Part shown: piece after piece, positions 1 to 8,799 of the stretch
Layout: every line of letters starts with the position of its first letter
Position numbering within the stretch: position 1 is the stretch's first letter
Source: an uncultured Prevotellaceae bacterium
Lineage (GTDB): Bacteria > Bacteroidota > Bacteroidia > Bacteroidales > Bacteroidaceae
Reading direction: 5' to 3'
Length of the DNA: 64,000 bases
NCBI GenBank assembly: GCA_900314985.1
Contig: OMXL01000024.1
Coordinates: 1 to 64,000 of the forward strand
Translations under genes and position numbers: made by a program
The notes under the pieces: generated by a model
The model's database searches: none
What the model was told of the DNA's origin: nothing
The model's input: the letters and a program-made list of their open reading frames with translations, nothing else

Positions 1-2
1 AA

Positions 3-74
3 CTGCCGAACAAACTATTAAATACCAACGATTTCAAAGAACTCTTATATTATGGCGTCGCTAATGCGGCGTAG
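3..74 (+). CDS. 3' end of an unknown plus-strand gene (partial)
   Basis: An open frame enters from the left window edge and stops at TAG (72-74). Its visible 23 codons end in ELLYYGVANAA. It would converge on ftsQ, whose stop lies at 116-118. The fragment is too short to identify. It could also be a chance open frame, since 23 codons without a stop is not significant. What is visible is that no ftsA start follows ftsQ in these 115 bases on the minus strand. Confidence 0.25.
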   Translation: MPNKLLNTNDFKELLYYGVANAA

Positions 75-115
75 TTATTCAAAATTTAACGAACTATTGT
101 TACATATTTTATGTT

Positions 116-859
116 TTATCTTTTCTTACAAATTATCTGATTGTCGAACTCGACATTAATATAGGAGTACTTATTCCAACCAGCCTTGGAGAGTCCATAT
201 TTATAGAACTTCTCCAGACGTGCCAGTTTACGTTCCAGATTGGAGGGACTGCCGAGGTAGACGATATGGTCGCCAACGCGAGGCACCATCTCTATGGAAC
301 CGTCGGCCAATACGTTGAGCTGCTCTACCTGACAACCCCACAGAGGCGTGTTCAGCAGATAGCAGCCAATATTTCTCAGCACCTTCTGGGCGTATTTCTG
401 ATGAATGGCTCCTGTGGCTATCACCAAGTTGCTGGCAAAATGCGTGTTCGGCATGATGTTACCATGCTCGTCAACATAATAGTCGTCACCATTGTCCGCC
501 TTGACACGGATAACAGGCAGACGCTGGTCTATCGTGATGTTGACATGACCCGTCTGAGTCTTGTAACACTGAGCCGACTTGACGAAGGGATTCTTCTGCA
601 GTTGCTCTTCGATATTACGGACATCGACATGGTTCATCTGGTCGCCGATAGGATAGCATCGTGCACGCTGGAGCAACGTCTTAATCTCTTCTTGGTCCAG
701 GAAACCCTTCACAGAACCATCCATGATATGGATGTTCACCTCACGACAGACATTGTCCGACTCATCAGGGCAGTTAAATGCCGTGATGGCCAGTACAAGA
801 TAGACTGCCAGGGCGAGGTCGACCAGTACGATTGCTGTTTGTTTCCAGTTGATAGTCAC
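116..859 (-). CDS. ftsQ: Cell division protein FtsQ
   Basis: A 247-residue single-pass inner membrane protein of the divisome. FtsQ links the cytoplasmic FtsZ ring to periplasmic septal synthesis and partners FtsL and FtsB. The N-terminus carries one membrane segment (about residues 9-28, TAIVLVDLALAVYLVLAITA). A POTRA-like region follows with FLDQEEIKTLL and NPFVKSAQCYKT, then the periplasmic beta domain (YYVDEHGNIMPNTHFASN, LNVLADGSIEMVPRVGDHIV). It is the last visible gene of the dcw operon, 11 nt after murC. Length and order fit Bacteroidota FtsQ, which is shorter than the E. coli protein. Identification rests on synteny plus the TM-POTRA layout. Confidence 0.9.
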   Translation of the reverse strand: MTINWKQTAIVLVDLALAVYLVLAITAFNCPDESDNVCREVNIHIMDGSVKGFLDQEEIKTLLQRARCYPIGDQMNHVDVRNIEEQLQKNPFVKSAQCYKTQTGHVNITIDQRLPVIRVKADNGDDYYVDEHGNIMPNTHFASNLVIATGAIHQKYAQKVLRNIGCYLLNTPLWGCQVEQLNVLADGSIEMVPRVGDHIVYLGSPSNLERKLARLEKFYKYGLSKAGWNKYSYINVEFDNQIICKKR

Positions 860-870
860 AGTTCTAACGA

Positions 871-2253
871 TTATTTATTAGCTTTCTCCTTCAGTATTCT
901 TGCCATCTCAGGCACCTGATTATCCAAGTCACCAGCACCCAAGACGATGAGCACATCGAAAGAGTGTTCCTTGACGAACGATAGCACATCGTCCTTGTTA
1001 ATCATCTGCTTCTCAATGCCTGGACGCAGGTTGTCATAGATCAGTGCTGACGTGACACCCTCGATGGGCAATTCACGAGCGGGATAGATTTCAGTGAGGA
1101 TGACTTCATCCAACAGACTCAGCGCATCGGCAAAGTCGTGATAGAAGTCGCGCGTACGGGTATACAGATGTGGCTGGAAGATGGCCGTAATCTTGCGGTC
1201 CTTATACAGTTCACGAATGCTGCGAGCACTCTGCAGGATCTCCTTCGGATGGTGGGCATAGTCGCTCAAGAATACCAGCTTGTCTGTCTTAATCTTGAAG
1301 TCGAAGCGGCGCTCTACACCTCCATAGGTCATCATTCCGATGCGCAACTCCTCAGCAGTACATCCTGCCAACTGTGCCATAGCCATGGCTGCGATACCAT
1401 TCTCGATGTTGATGGGAATGGGTTGTCCCAGTTCGATATTCTTCACCGATTCGATGGGCGAGATGAAGTCGAAGGTAATCTCACCATTCTCGATACGGAT
1501 ATTCTCAGCGTGGAAGTCACCCTCCGTCAGTGCATAGTCATAGCGACGTACACCAGCAGGAAGATTCTCCTGCATCTCCAAGCCACGATGGATGATGAGA
1601 GCACCCTCTGGCTGGATAAGCTCTGTATAGTGGCGGAAACTCTCCAAGTAGGCCTCCTTAGTGCCATAGATATCCAGGTGGTCAGGGTCTGTCGACGTGA
1701 TGACTGTCATATACGGACTCAACCAATGGAACGAGCGGTCGAACTCATCGGCCTCAATGACAACATAGTCGGAGTCAGAGAGGATATAGTTCGTGCCGTA
1801 GTTCTTTGAGATGCCACCCAAGAAGGCGTTACAGTCAAGATGACTCTGGTGCATGATATGGGCGCACATCGTCGAGGTGGTTGTCTTACCATGGGTACCT
1901 GCCACACACAGTCCCTTGTGCTGGCGGGTCAGCGTACCTAATACCTGTGCACGTTTCTGTATATCGAAGCCGTTCTCGCGGAAGAATACGAGTTCCTTGT
2001 GGTCGGCTGGGATGGCAGGGGTATAAATAACGAGACAACTCTCTGGCTTACGACAAGTATGTGGTATCTCGTCGATATTCTCCTCGTAATGAATCAGCAT
2101 TCCTTCTTTCTCCAGTTGGCGAGTAAGGGTGCTGGGGGTCTTGTCGTAACCAGCTACGACCAGGCCTCGCTTGATGAAATAACGGGCAATGGCACTCATA
2201 CCGATGCCACCAGCTCCTACAAAATAAACAGCTTTTATATCTTTCAGTTCCAT
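871..2253 (-). CDS. murC: UDP-N-acetylmuramate--L-alanine ligase MurC
   Basis: A 460-residue cytoplasmic ligase that adds L-Ala to UDP-MurNAc using ATP, the first step of stem-peptide synthesis. The N-terminal Rossmann region reads FVGAGGIGMSAIARYF. The ATP-binding P-loop is GTHGKTTTSTM (about residue 120). The Mur central domain follows with EADEFDRSF and STDPDHLDIY, and the C-terminal domain has DYAHHPKEI and FQPHLYTRTRDF. Size is normal for the family. It lies between murG and ftsQ in one minus-strand operon. The ATG start at 2251-2253 directly touches a 9-nt tandem repeat that separates it from murG. Confidence 0.97.
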   Translation of the reverse strand: MELKDIKAVYFVGAGGIGMSAIARYFIKRGLVVAGYDKTPSTLTRQLEKEGMLIHYEENIDEIPHTCRKPESCLVIYTPAIPADHKELVFFRENGFDIQKRAQVLGTLTRQHKGLCVAGTHGKTTTSTMCAHIMHQSHLDCNAFLGGISKNYGTNYILSDSDYVVIEADEFDRSFHWLSPYMTVITSTDPDHLDIYGTKEAYLESFRHYTELIQPEGALIIHRGLEMQENLPAGVRRYDYALTEGDFHAENIRIENGEITFDFISPIESVKNIELGQPIPINIENGIAAMAMAQLAGCTAEELRIGMMTYGGVERRFDFKIKTDKLVFLSDYAHHPKEILQSARSIRELYKDRKITAIFQPHLYTRTRDFYHDFADALSLLDEVILTEIYPARELPIEGVTSALIYDNLRPGIEKQMINKDDVLSFVKEHSFDVLIVLGAGDLDNQVPEMARILKEKANK

Positions 2254-2289
2254 AATGGGTTTAATGGGTCTAATGGGGTTAATGGGCTT
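2254..2289. repeat. Four-copy 9-nt tandem repeat filling the murG-murC gap
   Basis: Four units of the pattern AATGGGNNN (aatgggttt, aatgggtct, aatggggtt, aatgggctt) run without interruption from the base after the murC start codon. They extend through the murG stop codon (2279-2281) and into its last two codons. The array is therefore the whole intergenic spacer and also encodes the C-terminal Ala-His of MurG. It is one of about a dozen short degenerate tandem arrays in this window. Confidence 0.85.
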
Positions 2290-3397
2290 GTTCAGCCAGT
2301 TTGATCACTTCTTTGGCAATGATGTCTGCTGAGTCGGGCAGTGCCATCTTCAGGATGTTCTCGCTCAGGCTCTTCAGCTTGTCAGCATCCTTGACGGTAT
2401 CAATGGCCATGGGCAACAGCAGTTTCTCTGCCTCACGGTCCTTGACATAGAGGGCAGCATCTTTGTTGACCAATGCCAGCGCATTCTTCGTCTGATGGTC
2501 TTCTGCCACATTAGGCGAAGGTACCAAGATGACGGGTACACCTAACAGACAGAACTCACTGATGCTACCTGCACCAGCACGACTGATGACGAGGTCGGCA
2601 GCTTTATAGGCGGCACCCATGTCGCTGATGAAGTCGGTGACAACGAGATTATCGGGCTTACCAGCCTTCAGACGCTCTGCAATCTCAGCGCTGTAGTACT
2701 TACCAGTCTGCCAGATAAACTGCACGTCAGCATGCTGACGAACGAGGTCGAGGTGCTGCAGCACACTCTCATTGATGGTGCGGGCACCTAATGAGCCTCC
2801 CACCAAGAGGATGGTTTTCTTCTGCGGATCAAGACCGAAAGTCTTGACAGCCTCTTCGCGAGTAATCGTCGTATCGAGCAACTGCTGACGTACAGGGTTG
2901 CCTGTCAGCATCAGTTTCTCAGCAGGGAAGAAACGCTCCATGCCCTCATAGGCCACACATATCTTGGCAGCCTTCTTGGCGAGCGTCTTGTTGGCCAGTC
3001 CTGCATAGCTGTTCTGCTCTTGCAGCAGAGTGGGAATACCCAATGCATTGGCAGCACCCAAGGCTGCACTGCTGGCATAGCCACCAACACCCACAGCTAC
3101 CTGCGGTTGGAACTGGCGCAGCAGCTTCTTGGCCATGCGCTTGCTGCGCAGGTAGTCAATAGCCACGCTGATATTACCCAACTTCCATAACGGACGCAGG
3201 AAACCACGAATGGGCAGTCCCTCGATTTGGTAGCCCGCAGCAGGTACACGCTGCATCTCCATACGACCTTGTGCACCGACAAACAGGATTTGGGCATCAG
3301 GGCGCAAAGCCTTGATGGCATTGGCGATAGACACGGCTGGGAAGATGTGGCCTCCCGTACCGCCACCACTGATAATGACTCTTAACTCGTTACTCAT
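2279..3397 (-). CDS. murG: UDP-GlcNAc:lipid I N-acetylglucosaminyltransferase MurG
   Basis: A 372-residue peripheral membrane GT28 enzyme. It transfers GlcNAc to lipid I to make lipid II on the inner face of the cytoplasmic membrane. The N-terminal glycine-rich signature GGGTGGHIFPAVSIANAI is intact. GVGGYASSAALGAANALG, LLQEQNSYAGLANK and the donor-site region SRAGAGSISEFCLLGVPVI with PSPNVAEDHQTKNALAL all match MurG. It overlaps the upstream ftsW by 4 nt, which suggests translational coupling. The stop codon and last residues are encoded by the 9-nt repeat at 2254-2289. Confidence 0.97.
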   Translation of the reverse strand: MSNELRVIISGGGTGGHIFPAVSIANAIKALRPDAQILFVGAQGRMEMQRVPAAGYQIEGLPIRGFLRPLWKLGNISVAIDYLRSKRMAKKLLRQFQPQVAVGVGGYASSAALGAANALGIPTLLQEQNSYAGLANKTLAKKAAKICVAYEGMERFFPAEKLMLTGNPVRQQLLDTTITREEAVKTFGLDPQKKTILLVGGSLGARTINESVLQHLDLVRQHADVQFIWQTGKYYSAEIAERLKAGKPDNLVVTDFISDMGAAYKAADLVISRAGAGSISEFCLLGVPVILVPSPNVAEDHQTKNALALVNKDAALYVKDREAEKLLLPMAIDTVKDADKLKSLSENILKMALPDSADIIAKEVIKLAEQAH

Positions 3398-4641
3398 ATC
3401 TCTTTATTTTCTTCTTTTTCTAATTTCTGTTTGGCCGAACGGCTGACGCTCAGTATCGCTCCAATATAGGCACAGTTGATGATGGTCGATGTACCGCCCT
3501 TGGAAATCAGAGGCAACGGCTGACCCGTTACTGGTGCCAGACCTACCGCCACCATCATGTTAAACGTAGCCTGGATGACCAGCAGCAATCCTAAGCCCAT
3601 GGCCAGGAAGGCAGGGAAGTTATTCTCACACCTGCTGGCGATGCGTGCACAACGGTACAGCAGGAAGATGTACAGACACATGACGACAAAGGCACCGACA
3701 ATACCCAACTCCTCAATGATGATGGCATAGATGAAGTCAGAGAAGGCCTGCGAGAGGAAGTCGCGCTCGGTACTCTTACCAGGACCCTTACCAATGACGC
3801 CACTCGATACGATAGCGATATTGGCGTGTGCCACCTGAGCATCCTTGTCGAGGTCATATTCCTGAGGAGAGGGCTTGGGTTTACCAAACTTCATGATACG
3901 ACTCTTCCACGTGTCGGCACGGTGGAACATCTTCTCGATGGCATTCTTTTTCTTGGGCTTTACATCCACCTGTTCAGTCTGTGCCACCTGCTGCTCCTCA
4001 TCACTGGTATCGTGACCCACAATCATCACCATAGAGAGGGCAAAGACCACGAAGACGATGATGACGGCTGCCAATTTGGCCAATTGACGGATAGGTACCA
4101 GACCAATAAACATCATCAGATAGACCACGGCAAAGAGCATTGCGGCAGTCGACAGGTTCTCCAGACCTATCAGGAAACATGCCGGTACCGTGATGCGCAT
4201 GATCCATTTAAAGGTATTCTTGTCAGCACCATCCTCGCGTTGCATAGCTGCCAACACCTGAGCCACCGCCAAGACAATGGTACCCTTGGCAATCTCTGAT
4301 GGCTGGAAGGTAAAGCCAAACAGGCTGATCCATCGTCCTGCATCACCGACCTTAGTACCTGCCAGCAATACCCATAGCAGCGTCACTGCCGAGATGAGCA
4401 TCAGGAACGGTGTCATCAGTTTAAAATAGCGGCAAGGTATATTCAAGGTGATGATGGCCACCAGCACACCTACCAGAATGGTACCGGCATGATAGACGAT
4501 AGGGCCAATATAGTTTTGGCTCTTATAGGTCAGTCCGCTGGATGCTGAGAACACCTCTACGATGCTCACCATACAGAGAAAGAAGAAGATCATCCAGACG
4601 ACCTTGTCTCCCTTGAAGATATTGCCTAATTTCTTATTCAC
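3394..4641 (-). CDS. ftsW: Lipid II polymerase FtsW (SEDS family)
   Basis: A 415-residue polytopic inner-membrane protein. FtsW is the septal SEDS glycosyltransferase and works with its cognate PBP, here the product at 8800-10995. Visible signatures are AGRWISLFGFTFQPSEIAKG in the middle and AVGLAPVTGQPLPLISKGGTS near the C-terminus. A charged cytoplasmic insertion (about residues 210-260, with KPKKKNAIEKMFHRADTWKS) fits Bacteroidota FtsW. The start codon is GTG (4639-4641). No in-frame ATG exists before the upstream stop, because the upstream sequence is the repeat at 4646-4684. It overlaps murG by 4 nt. Confidence 0.95.
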   Translation of the reverse strand: MNKKLGNIFKGDKVVWMIFFFLCMVSIVEVFSASSGLTYKSQNYIGPIVYHAGTILVGVLVAIITLNIPCRYFKLMTPFLMLISAVTLLWVLLAGTKVGDAGRWISLFGFTFQPSEIAKGTIVLAVAQVLAAMQREDGADKNTFKWIMRITVPACFLIGLENLSTAAMLFAVVYLMMFIGLVPIRQLAKLAAVIIVFVVFALSMVMIVGHDTSDEEQQVAQTEQVDVKPKKKNAIEKMFHRADTWKSRIMKFGKPKPSPQEYDLDKDAQVAHANIAIVSSGVIGKGPGKSTERDFLSQAFSDFIYAIIIEELGIVGAFVVMCLYIFLLYRCARIASRCENNFPAFLAMGLGLLLVIQATFNMMVAVGLAPVTGQPLPLISKGGTSTIINCAYIGAILSVSRSAKQKLEKEENKEI

Positions 4642-4645
4642 CGTT

Positions 4646-4684
4646 CTATTGGACTATTTGACAATTTACTATTGGACAAATTAT
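4646..4684. repeat. Degenerate 7-9 nt tandem repeat between murD and ftsW
   Basis: Units ctattggac, tatttgac, aatttac, tattggac and aaattat follow each other and occupy nearly the whole murD-ftsW gap. They reach through the murD stop codon (4681-4683). The same words (aatttac, tatttgac) recur in the mraY-murE gap at 7281-7315, so the two spacers are related sequences. Confidence 0.7.
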
Positions 4685-6012
4685 AGAGCACGGGCCAGTT
4701 CTTTAAACTGTTCGCCACGGTCTTCCATATTCTTAAAGAGGTCGAAGCTGGCACAACAGGGGCTGAGCAGCACCGTCATACCAGGCTCAGCCATTTCGTA
4801 GCAGGCCTGAATGCACTCCTTCATAGAATGCGTATCGCGAACGGGAATACCCAGCGCATCGAAGTTGTCGTGCAATTTCTTATTATCAGCACCCAGATAT
4901 ACCAATCCAGCACACTTCTCCTTGACCAGTGGTTTAATAGGGGCATAGTCGTTACCCTTATCCTTACCACCGATGATAAGGATGGTCTTGGTCTTCATCG
5001 ACTCCAGGGCATACCAGCAGGCATCGACATTGGTGGCTTTAGAGTCGTTGACATATTGCACGCCACGCACGGTGCACACCTTCTCTAAGCGATGCTCTAC
5101 ACCAGGGAAGTCGCTGAGCGACTGGCGAATAACATCTTTCTTGATACCAGCGATATTGGTAGCGATACCTGCTGCCAGTGAGTTATAGATATTATGCTTA
5201 CCCGTCAGACTCAGTGCCTCCTGTTCCATATTGAATGGCTCAGGCTGTTCGATGGTGTACTGGCCAGCCTCGATATAACCGATAGAGCCTTTCTCCTTCA
5301 GCTCGGAGAACGGATACTGGATAGACTGGATGTCATACTTCTCCAACTCCTTCTTAATGATGGGGTCGTCATTCCAGTAGATGAAGGCATCCTGTGGCGT
5401 CTGATTCTGAATGATTCGCATCTTGGCATCCACATAGTTCTGCATCTTGAAGTCGTAACGATCCAGATGGTCGGGAGTGATATTCAGCAAGATGGCGATG
5501 TTGGCACGGAAGTCGTACATATTGTCGAGCTGGAAAGAGCTCAACTCAATGACATAGTAGGCATGAGGATCCTCTGCCACCTGAAGTGCCAGAGAGTTAC
5601 CGATATTGCCTGCCAGACCGACATCATAGCCTGCATTCTTGAAGATGTGATAGATGAGTGATGTGGTGGTCGTCTTACCGTTAGAACCGGTAATACAGAT
5701 CATCTTCGAGTCGGTGTAGCGTCCAGCAAACTCTATCTCACTGATGATGCCGATACCACGCTCCTTGATCTTCTTGATCATCGGTGCAGTATCAGGTATA
5801 CCAGGACTCTTGATGATTTCGTCGGCAGCAAGGATTTTCTCCTCAGTATGCTGTCCTTCTTCCCATGCTATCTGATGGTCGTCAAGTATCTTCTTATACT
5901 TGTCGCTAATCTTCGACATGTCGCTGACGAACACCTCGAAACCCTCTTTCTTGGCGAGTACAGCAGCTCCTGCCCCACTCTCGCCAGCTCCTAATATGAC
6001 AATCTTGCTCAT
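4681..6012 (-). CDS. murD: UDP-N-acetylmuramoyl-L-alanine--D-glutamate ligase MurD
   Basis: A 443-residue cytoplasmic ATP-dependent ligase adding D-Glu to UDP-MurNAc-L-Ala. The N-terminal UDP-binding fold begins VILGAGESGAGAAVLAKKEG. The P-loop is CITGSNGKTTTTSLIYHI (about residue 110). ELSSFQLDNM, NITPDHLDRY, GVEHRLEKV and NDSKATNVDA are the family's central and C-terminal motifs. LLSPCCASFDLFKNMEDRGE closes the protein. It overlaps mraY by 4 nt. Length is normal. Confidence 0.97.
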   Translation of the reverse strand: MSKIVILGAGESGAGAAVLAKKEGFEVFVSDMSKISDKYKKILDDHQIAWEEGQHTEEKILAADEIIKSPGIPDTAPMIKKIKERGIGIISEIEFAGRYTDSKMICITGSNGKTTTTSLIYHIFKNAGYDVGLAGNIGNSLALQVAEDPHAYYVIELSSFQLDNMYDFRANIAILLNITPDHLDRYDFKMQNYVDAKMRIIQNQTPQDAFIYWNDDPIIKKELEKYDIQSIQYPFSELKEKGSIGYIEAGQYTIEQPEPFNMEQEALSLTGKHNIYNSLAAGIATNIAGIKKDVIRQSLSDFPGVEHRLEKVCTVRGVQYVNDSKATNVDACWYALESMKTKTILIIGGKDKGNDYAPIKPLVKEKCAGLVYLGADNKKLHDNFDALGIPVRDTHSMKECIQACYEMAEPGMTVLLSPCCASFDLFKNMEDRGEQFKELARAL

Positions 6013-7280
6013 CTTACTTTCAGTGTTATAATCGTTAATGCAGCTAATATAATAGTGGTAATCCAGAAACGGATGGTAATCTTCGACTCATGGAACGGAC
6101 GATGTGGCCAGCCCTTGAGAATATAGGTACTGGTGGCGTCGAGTTGTGAGTCGAGACGACGGAACGTATCGTGGATAGGCGTAGCACGGAACACACGTAC
6201 GCGCTTGCCCTTTCTCTTTTGTATCTTAAACCACTGCGTCTGGATAATGACGCTCAGACTCTCGACAAAGAAGATGCCACACAGCAACGGAAGCATCAGT
6301 TCCTTGTGAATGATGACAGCACAGACACCGATGATACCACCAATGGCCAGTGAACCGGTATCGCCCATGAACACCTGTGCAGGAAAAGCATTGTACCACA
6401 GGAAACCAATCATAGCACCAATGAATGCTGCCAAGAAGACTACAAGTTCCTCAGAGCCAGGAATGTACATAATATCGAAGTAGGCCGCATAGACAATGTG
6501 CGACGACACGTAGGTGAAGATGGCCAAGGCCACACCCACTATAGCAGAGTTACCTGCACACATACCATCCATACCATCGTTGAGGTTAGCACCATTCGAC
6601 ACAGCAGTAACCACCAGAATGGTCATGATGACAAAGAGTACCCAACCAGCAGCCACCTTATACTTGCCACAGAATGACATCACATCTGAGTAGTTGAGGT
6701 TGTGGTTCTTGATAAACGGAATGGTCGTCTTCAGTGACTTAACAGCCTCTGGTTGGTGTTTGACGACAATCTCTTGGTTCTGCTGAGGAACGTTGACATT
6801 CTCGCGGACCACGGCATCAGGACTCAGCCACAGCGTCAGTCCGACGATAAAACCTATTGACAGCTGACCAACAATCTTGTAGCGACCTTTCAGTCCTTCT
6901 TTGTTCTTGCGGAATATCTTGATATAGTCGTCCATAAAGCCCAGGAATCCCAACCATACCGTGGTGACAATCATCAGCAACAGATAGATGTTGCGCATAC
7001 GTCCCAACAGGATAACGGGTACCAGGATGGCGACAATGATGATGATACCGCCCATGGTAGGAACGCCCTTCTTCTCAACGCCAAACGGGTCGATACTTGG
7101 ATCGCGTGCTGTCTCAGCAATGTTACGGCGCTTCATCCACTTGATGAAGTACTCACCAAACCAAGCCGATATCAGCAGCGACATGATCAGTGCCAACAGC
7201 GCGCGGAACGAGATATACGACCAGATGTGAGCACCTGGTATGTTAAACTGTTCGAGGAATCGGAAAATGTAATATAACAT
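6009..7280 (-). CDS. mraY: Phospho-N-acetylmuramoyl-pentapeptide transferase MraY
   Basis: A 423-residue multi-pass enzyme that transfers phospho-MurNAc-pentapeptide to undecaprenyl phosphate to make lipid I. Conserved pieces are FGVEKKGVPTMGGIIII, LGFMDDYIKIFRKNKEGLKG, SNGANLNDGMDGMCAG and QVFMGDTGSLAIGG. It is about 60 residues longer than E. coli MraY, with a hydrophilic insertion (about residues 165-195), as expected from memory for Bacteroidota. The C-terminal loop reads ATPIHDTFRRLDSQ, where many MraY proteins have a triple histidine. Only the first His is kept, which I believe is a lineage trait rather than damage. Confidence 0.95.
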   Translation of the reverse strand: MLYYIFRFLEQFNIPGAHIWSYISFRALLALIMSLLISAWFGEYFIKWMKRRNIAETARDPSIDPFGVEKKGVPTMGGIIIIVAILVPVILLGRMRNIYLLLMIVTTVWLGFLGFMDDYIKIFRKNKEGLKGRYKIVGQLSIGFIVGLTLWLSPDAVVRENVNVPQQNQEIVVKHQPEAVKSLKTTIPFIKNHNLNYSDVMSFCGKYKVAAGWVLFVIMTILVVTAVSNGANLNDGMDGMCAGNSAIVGVALAIFTYVSSHIVYAAYFDIMYIPGSEELVVFLAAFIGAMIGFLWYNAFPAQVFMGDTGSLAIGGIIGVCAVIIHKELMLPLLCGIFFVESLSVIIQTQWFKIQKRKGKRVRVFRATPIHDTFRRLDSQLDATSTYILKGWPHRPFHESKITIRFWITTIILAALTIITLKVR

Positions 7281-7315
7281 ATTTACTATTTGACGATTTA
7301 CAATTTACTATTTAG
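7281..7315. repeat. Degenerate tandem repeat filling the murE-mraY gap
   Basis: The words atttac, tatttgac, gatttac, aatttac and tattta fill the 31-nt spacer completely, starting at the base after the mraY start codon. They run through the murE stop codon (7312-7314). The array is related to the one at 4646-4684. Confidence 0.7.
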
Positions 7316-8769
7316 GCTGCGCCAAAGATTTCTCTTACCACCTCACGGTCGTCGAAGTGGTGCTTGACACCCTTGATTTCCTGATAGTCCTCGTGGCCCT
7401 TACCGGCAATGAGGATGACATCGCCCTTCTCAGCCATCATACAGGCTGTACGAATAGCTTCCTTACGGTCCACGATGCTGACCACCTTCTTCATCTGCTT
7501 CTGGTCGAGACCAGCCAGCATGTCGTTGATGATGTCCTGAGGCTCCTCGAAACGAGGATTGTCAGAGGTGATGATAACACGGTCGCTCTGCTTCACAGCC
7601 TCTTGAGCCATCAGCGGACGCTTACCCTTGTCACGATTACCACCAGCGCCACATACGGTAATGATCTTTCCTTGTTTACCCTCCATAACCTCATGAATGG
7701 CATTGAGCACATTCTCCAAGGCATCGGGGGTATGAGCATAGTCAACAACTGCCGTAACACCCTCTTCTGAACGGATAGGCTCCAGGCGGCCAGCAACACT
7801 CTTCAGCGTGCTAAGCACCACAAGGATGTCCTCTGGCTTCTTGCCCAGCATGACAGCAGCACCATAGACGGCTAACAGGTTGGAGACGTTGAACTTACCA
7901 ATAAACTGTACGCCAACCTCCTGACCATTGATTTCCAGGTACATACCCTCAAAATGGCACTCGATGATGCGAGCACGGAAGTCGGCCATGCGCTGTACAG
8001 AGTAGGTCTTTACCTGTGCCTTGCAGTTCTGCACCATCACGCTGCCATTCTTGTCGTCGGCATTGGTAATGGCAAAGGCCTCTTTCGACAGACCATCGAA
8101 GAATGCCTTCTTGGCATCGCGGTAGTTCTCGAAGGTCTTATGGTAGTCCAGATGATCGCGTGTCAGGTTAGTAAACAGACCACCAGCAAACTTCAAACCG
8201 CCAATACGCTGCTGAGCGATAGCATGGCTGGAACACTCCATGAAGGCATATTCACAACCTGCTTCTACCATCTGGTGCAACAGCTTATTCAGCTCAATGG
8301 GATCCGGTGTGGTGTGGTCGGCAGGAATTGCCTCACCCTCAATATAGTTGCAGACCGTAGAGAGCAAGCCACACTTATGGCCGAACTTACGGAACATATT
8401 ATATAATAAGGTGGCGATGGTCGTCTTACCATTGGTACCAGTGACGCCCACCAGCTTCAGGTGCTGTGACGGCTCGCCATAGAAGACGGTAGCCACAGGA
8501 CCTACGGCAGCCTCAGTAGAGGCAACCTGTACATAGGTCACCGCACTATTAGGCTCCTCGGGCAGGTCCTCGCATAACACAGCGACAGCACCTAACTCCA
8601 ATGCCTTAGGGATGAAACGGTGACCATCGGTCTGTGTGCCCTTGATGGCTACAAAGAGGTGTCCCTTTTCTATCTTGCGTGAATCGATATTCACACCTGT
8701 GATGTCTACTTCGGCATTACCAATAATGGCAATCGGCTTGATGTATTTCAGCAGTTCGCTTAATTTCAT
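7312..8769 (-). CDS. murE: UDP-MurNAc-L-Ala-D-Glu--meso-diaminopimelate ligase MurE
   Basis: A 485-residue cytoplasmic ligase adding the third stem-peptide residue. The P-loop is [18 protein letters not shown] (about residue 110). [29 protein letters not shown] and [13 protein letters not shown] are MurE motifs. The C-terminal domain has [14 protein letters not shown] and the substrate-selecting [12 protein letters not shown] is the signature for meso-diaminopimelate rather than lysine, so this strain should have DAP-type peptidoglycan. The gene lies between ftsI (30-nt gap) and mraY. Confidence 0.97.
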   Translation of the reverse strand: MKLSELLKYIKPIAIIGNAEVDITGVNIDSRKIEKGHLFVAIKGTQTDGHRFIPKALELGAVAVLCEDLPEEPNSAVTYVQVASTEAAVGPVATVFYGEPSQHLKLVGVTGTNGKTTIATLLYNMFRKFGHKCGLLSTVCNYIEGEAIPADHTTPDPIELNKLLHQMVEAGCEYAFMECSSHAIAQQRIGGLKFAGGLFTNLTRDHLDYHKTFENYRDAKKAFFDGLSKEAFAITNADDKNGSVMVQNCKAQVKTYSVQRMADFRARIIECHFEGMYLEINGQEVGVQFIGKFNVSNLLAVYGAAVMLGKKPEDILVVLSTLKSVAGRLEPIRSEEGVTAVVDYAHTPDALENVLNAIHEVMEGKQGKIITVCGAGGNRDKGKRPLMAQEAVKQSDRVIITSDNPRFEEPQDIINDMLAGLDQKQMKKVVSIVDRKEAIRTACMMAEKGDVILIAGKGHEDYQEIKGVKHHFDDREVVREIFGAA

Positions 8770-8799
8770 ATACTTTATTATATTTAAATCGTATGTTAC

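Noticed and set aside
266..919. 217-codon plus-strand open frame over ftsQ
   Set aside because: It is antisense to a syntenic, well-supported ftsQ and shows no domain. The same holds for other long antisense frames over murC, ftsI, susD, GH51 and similar genes.
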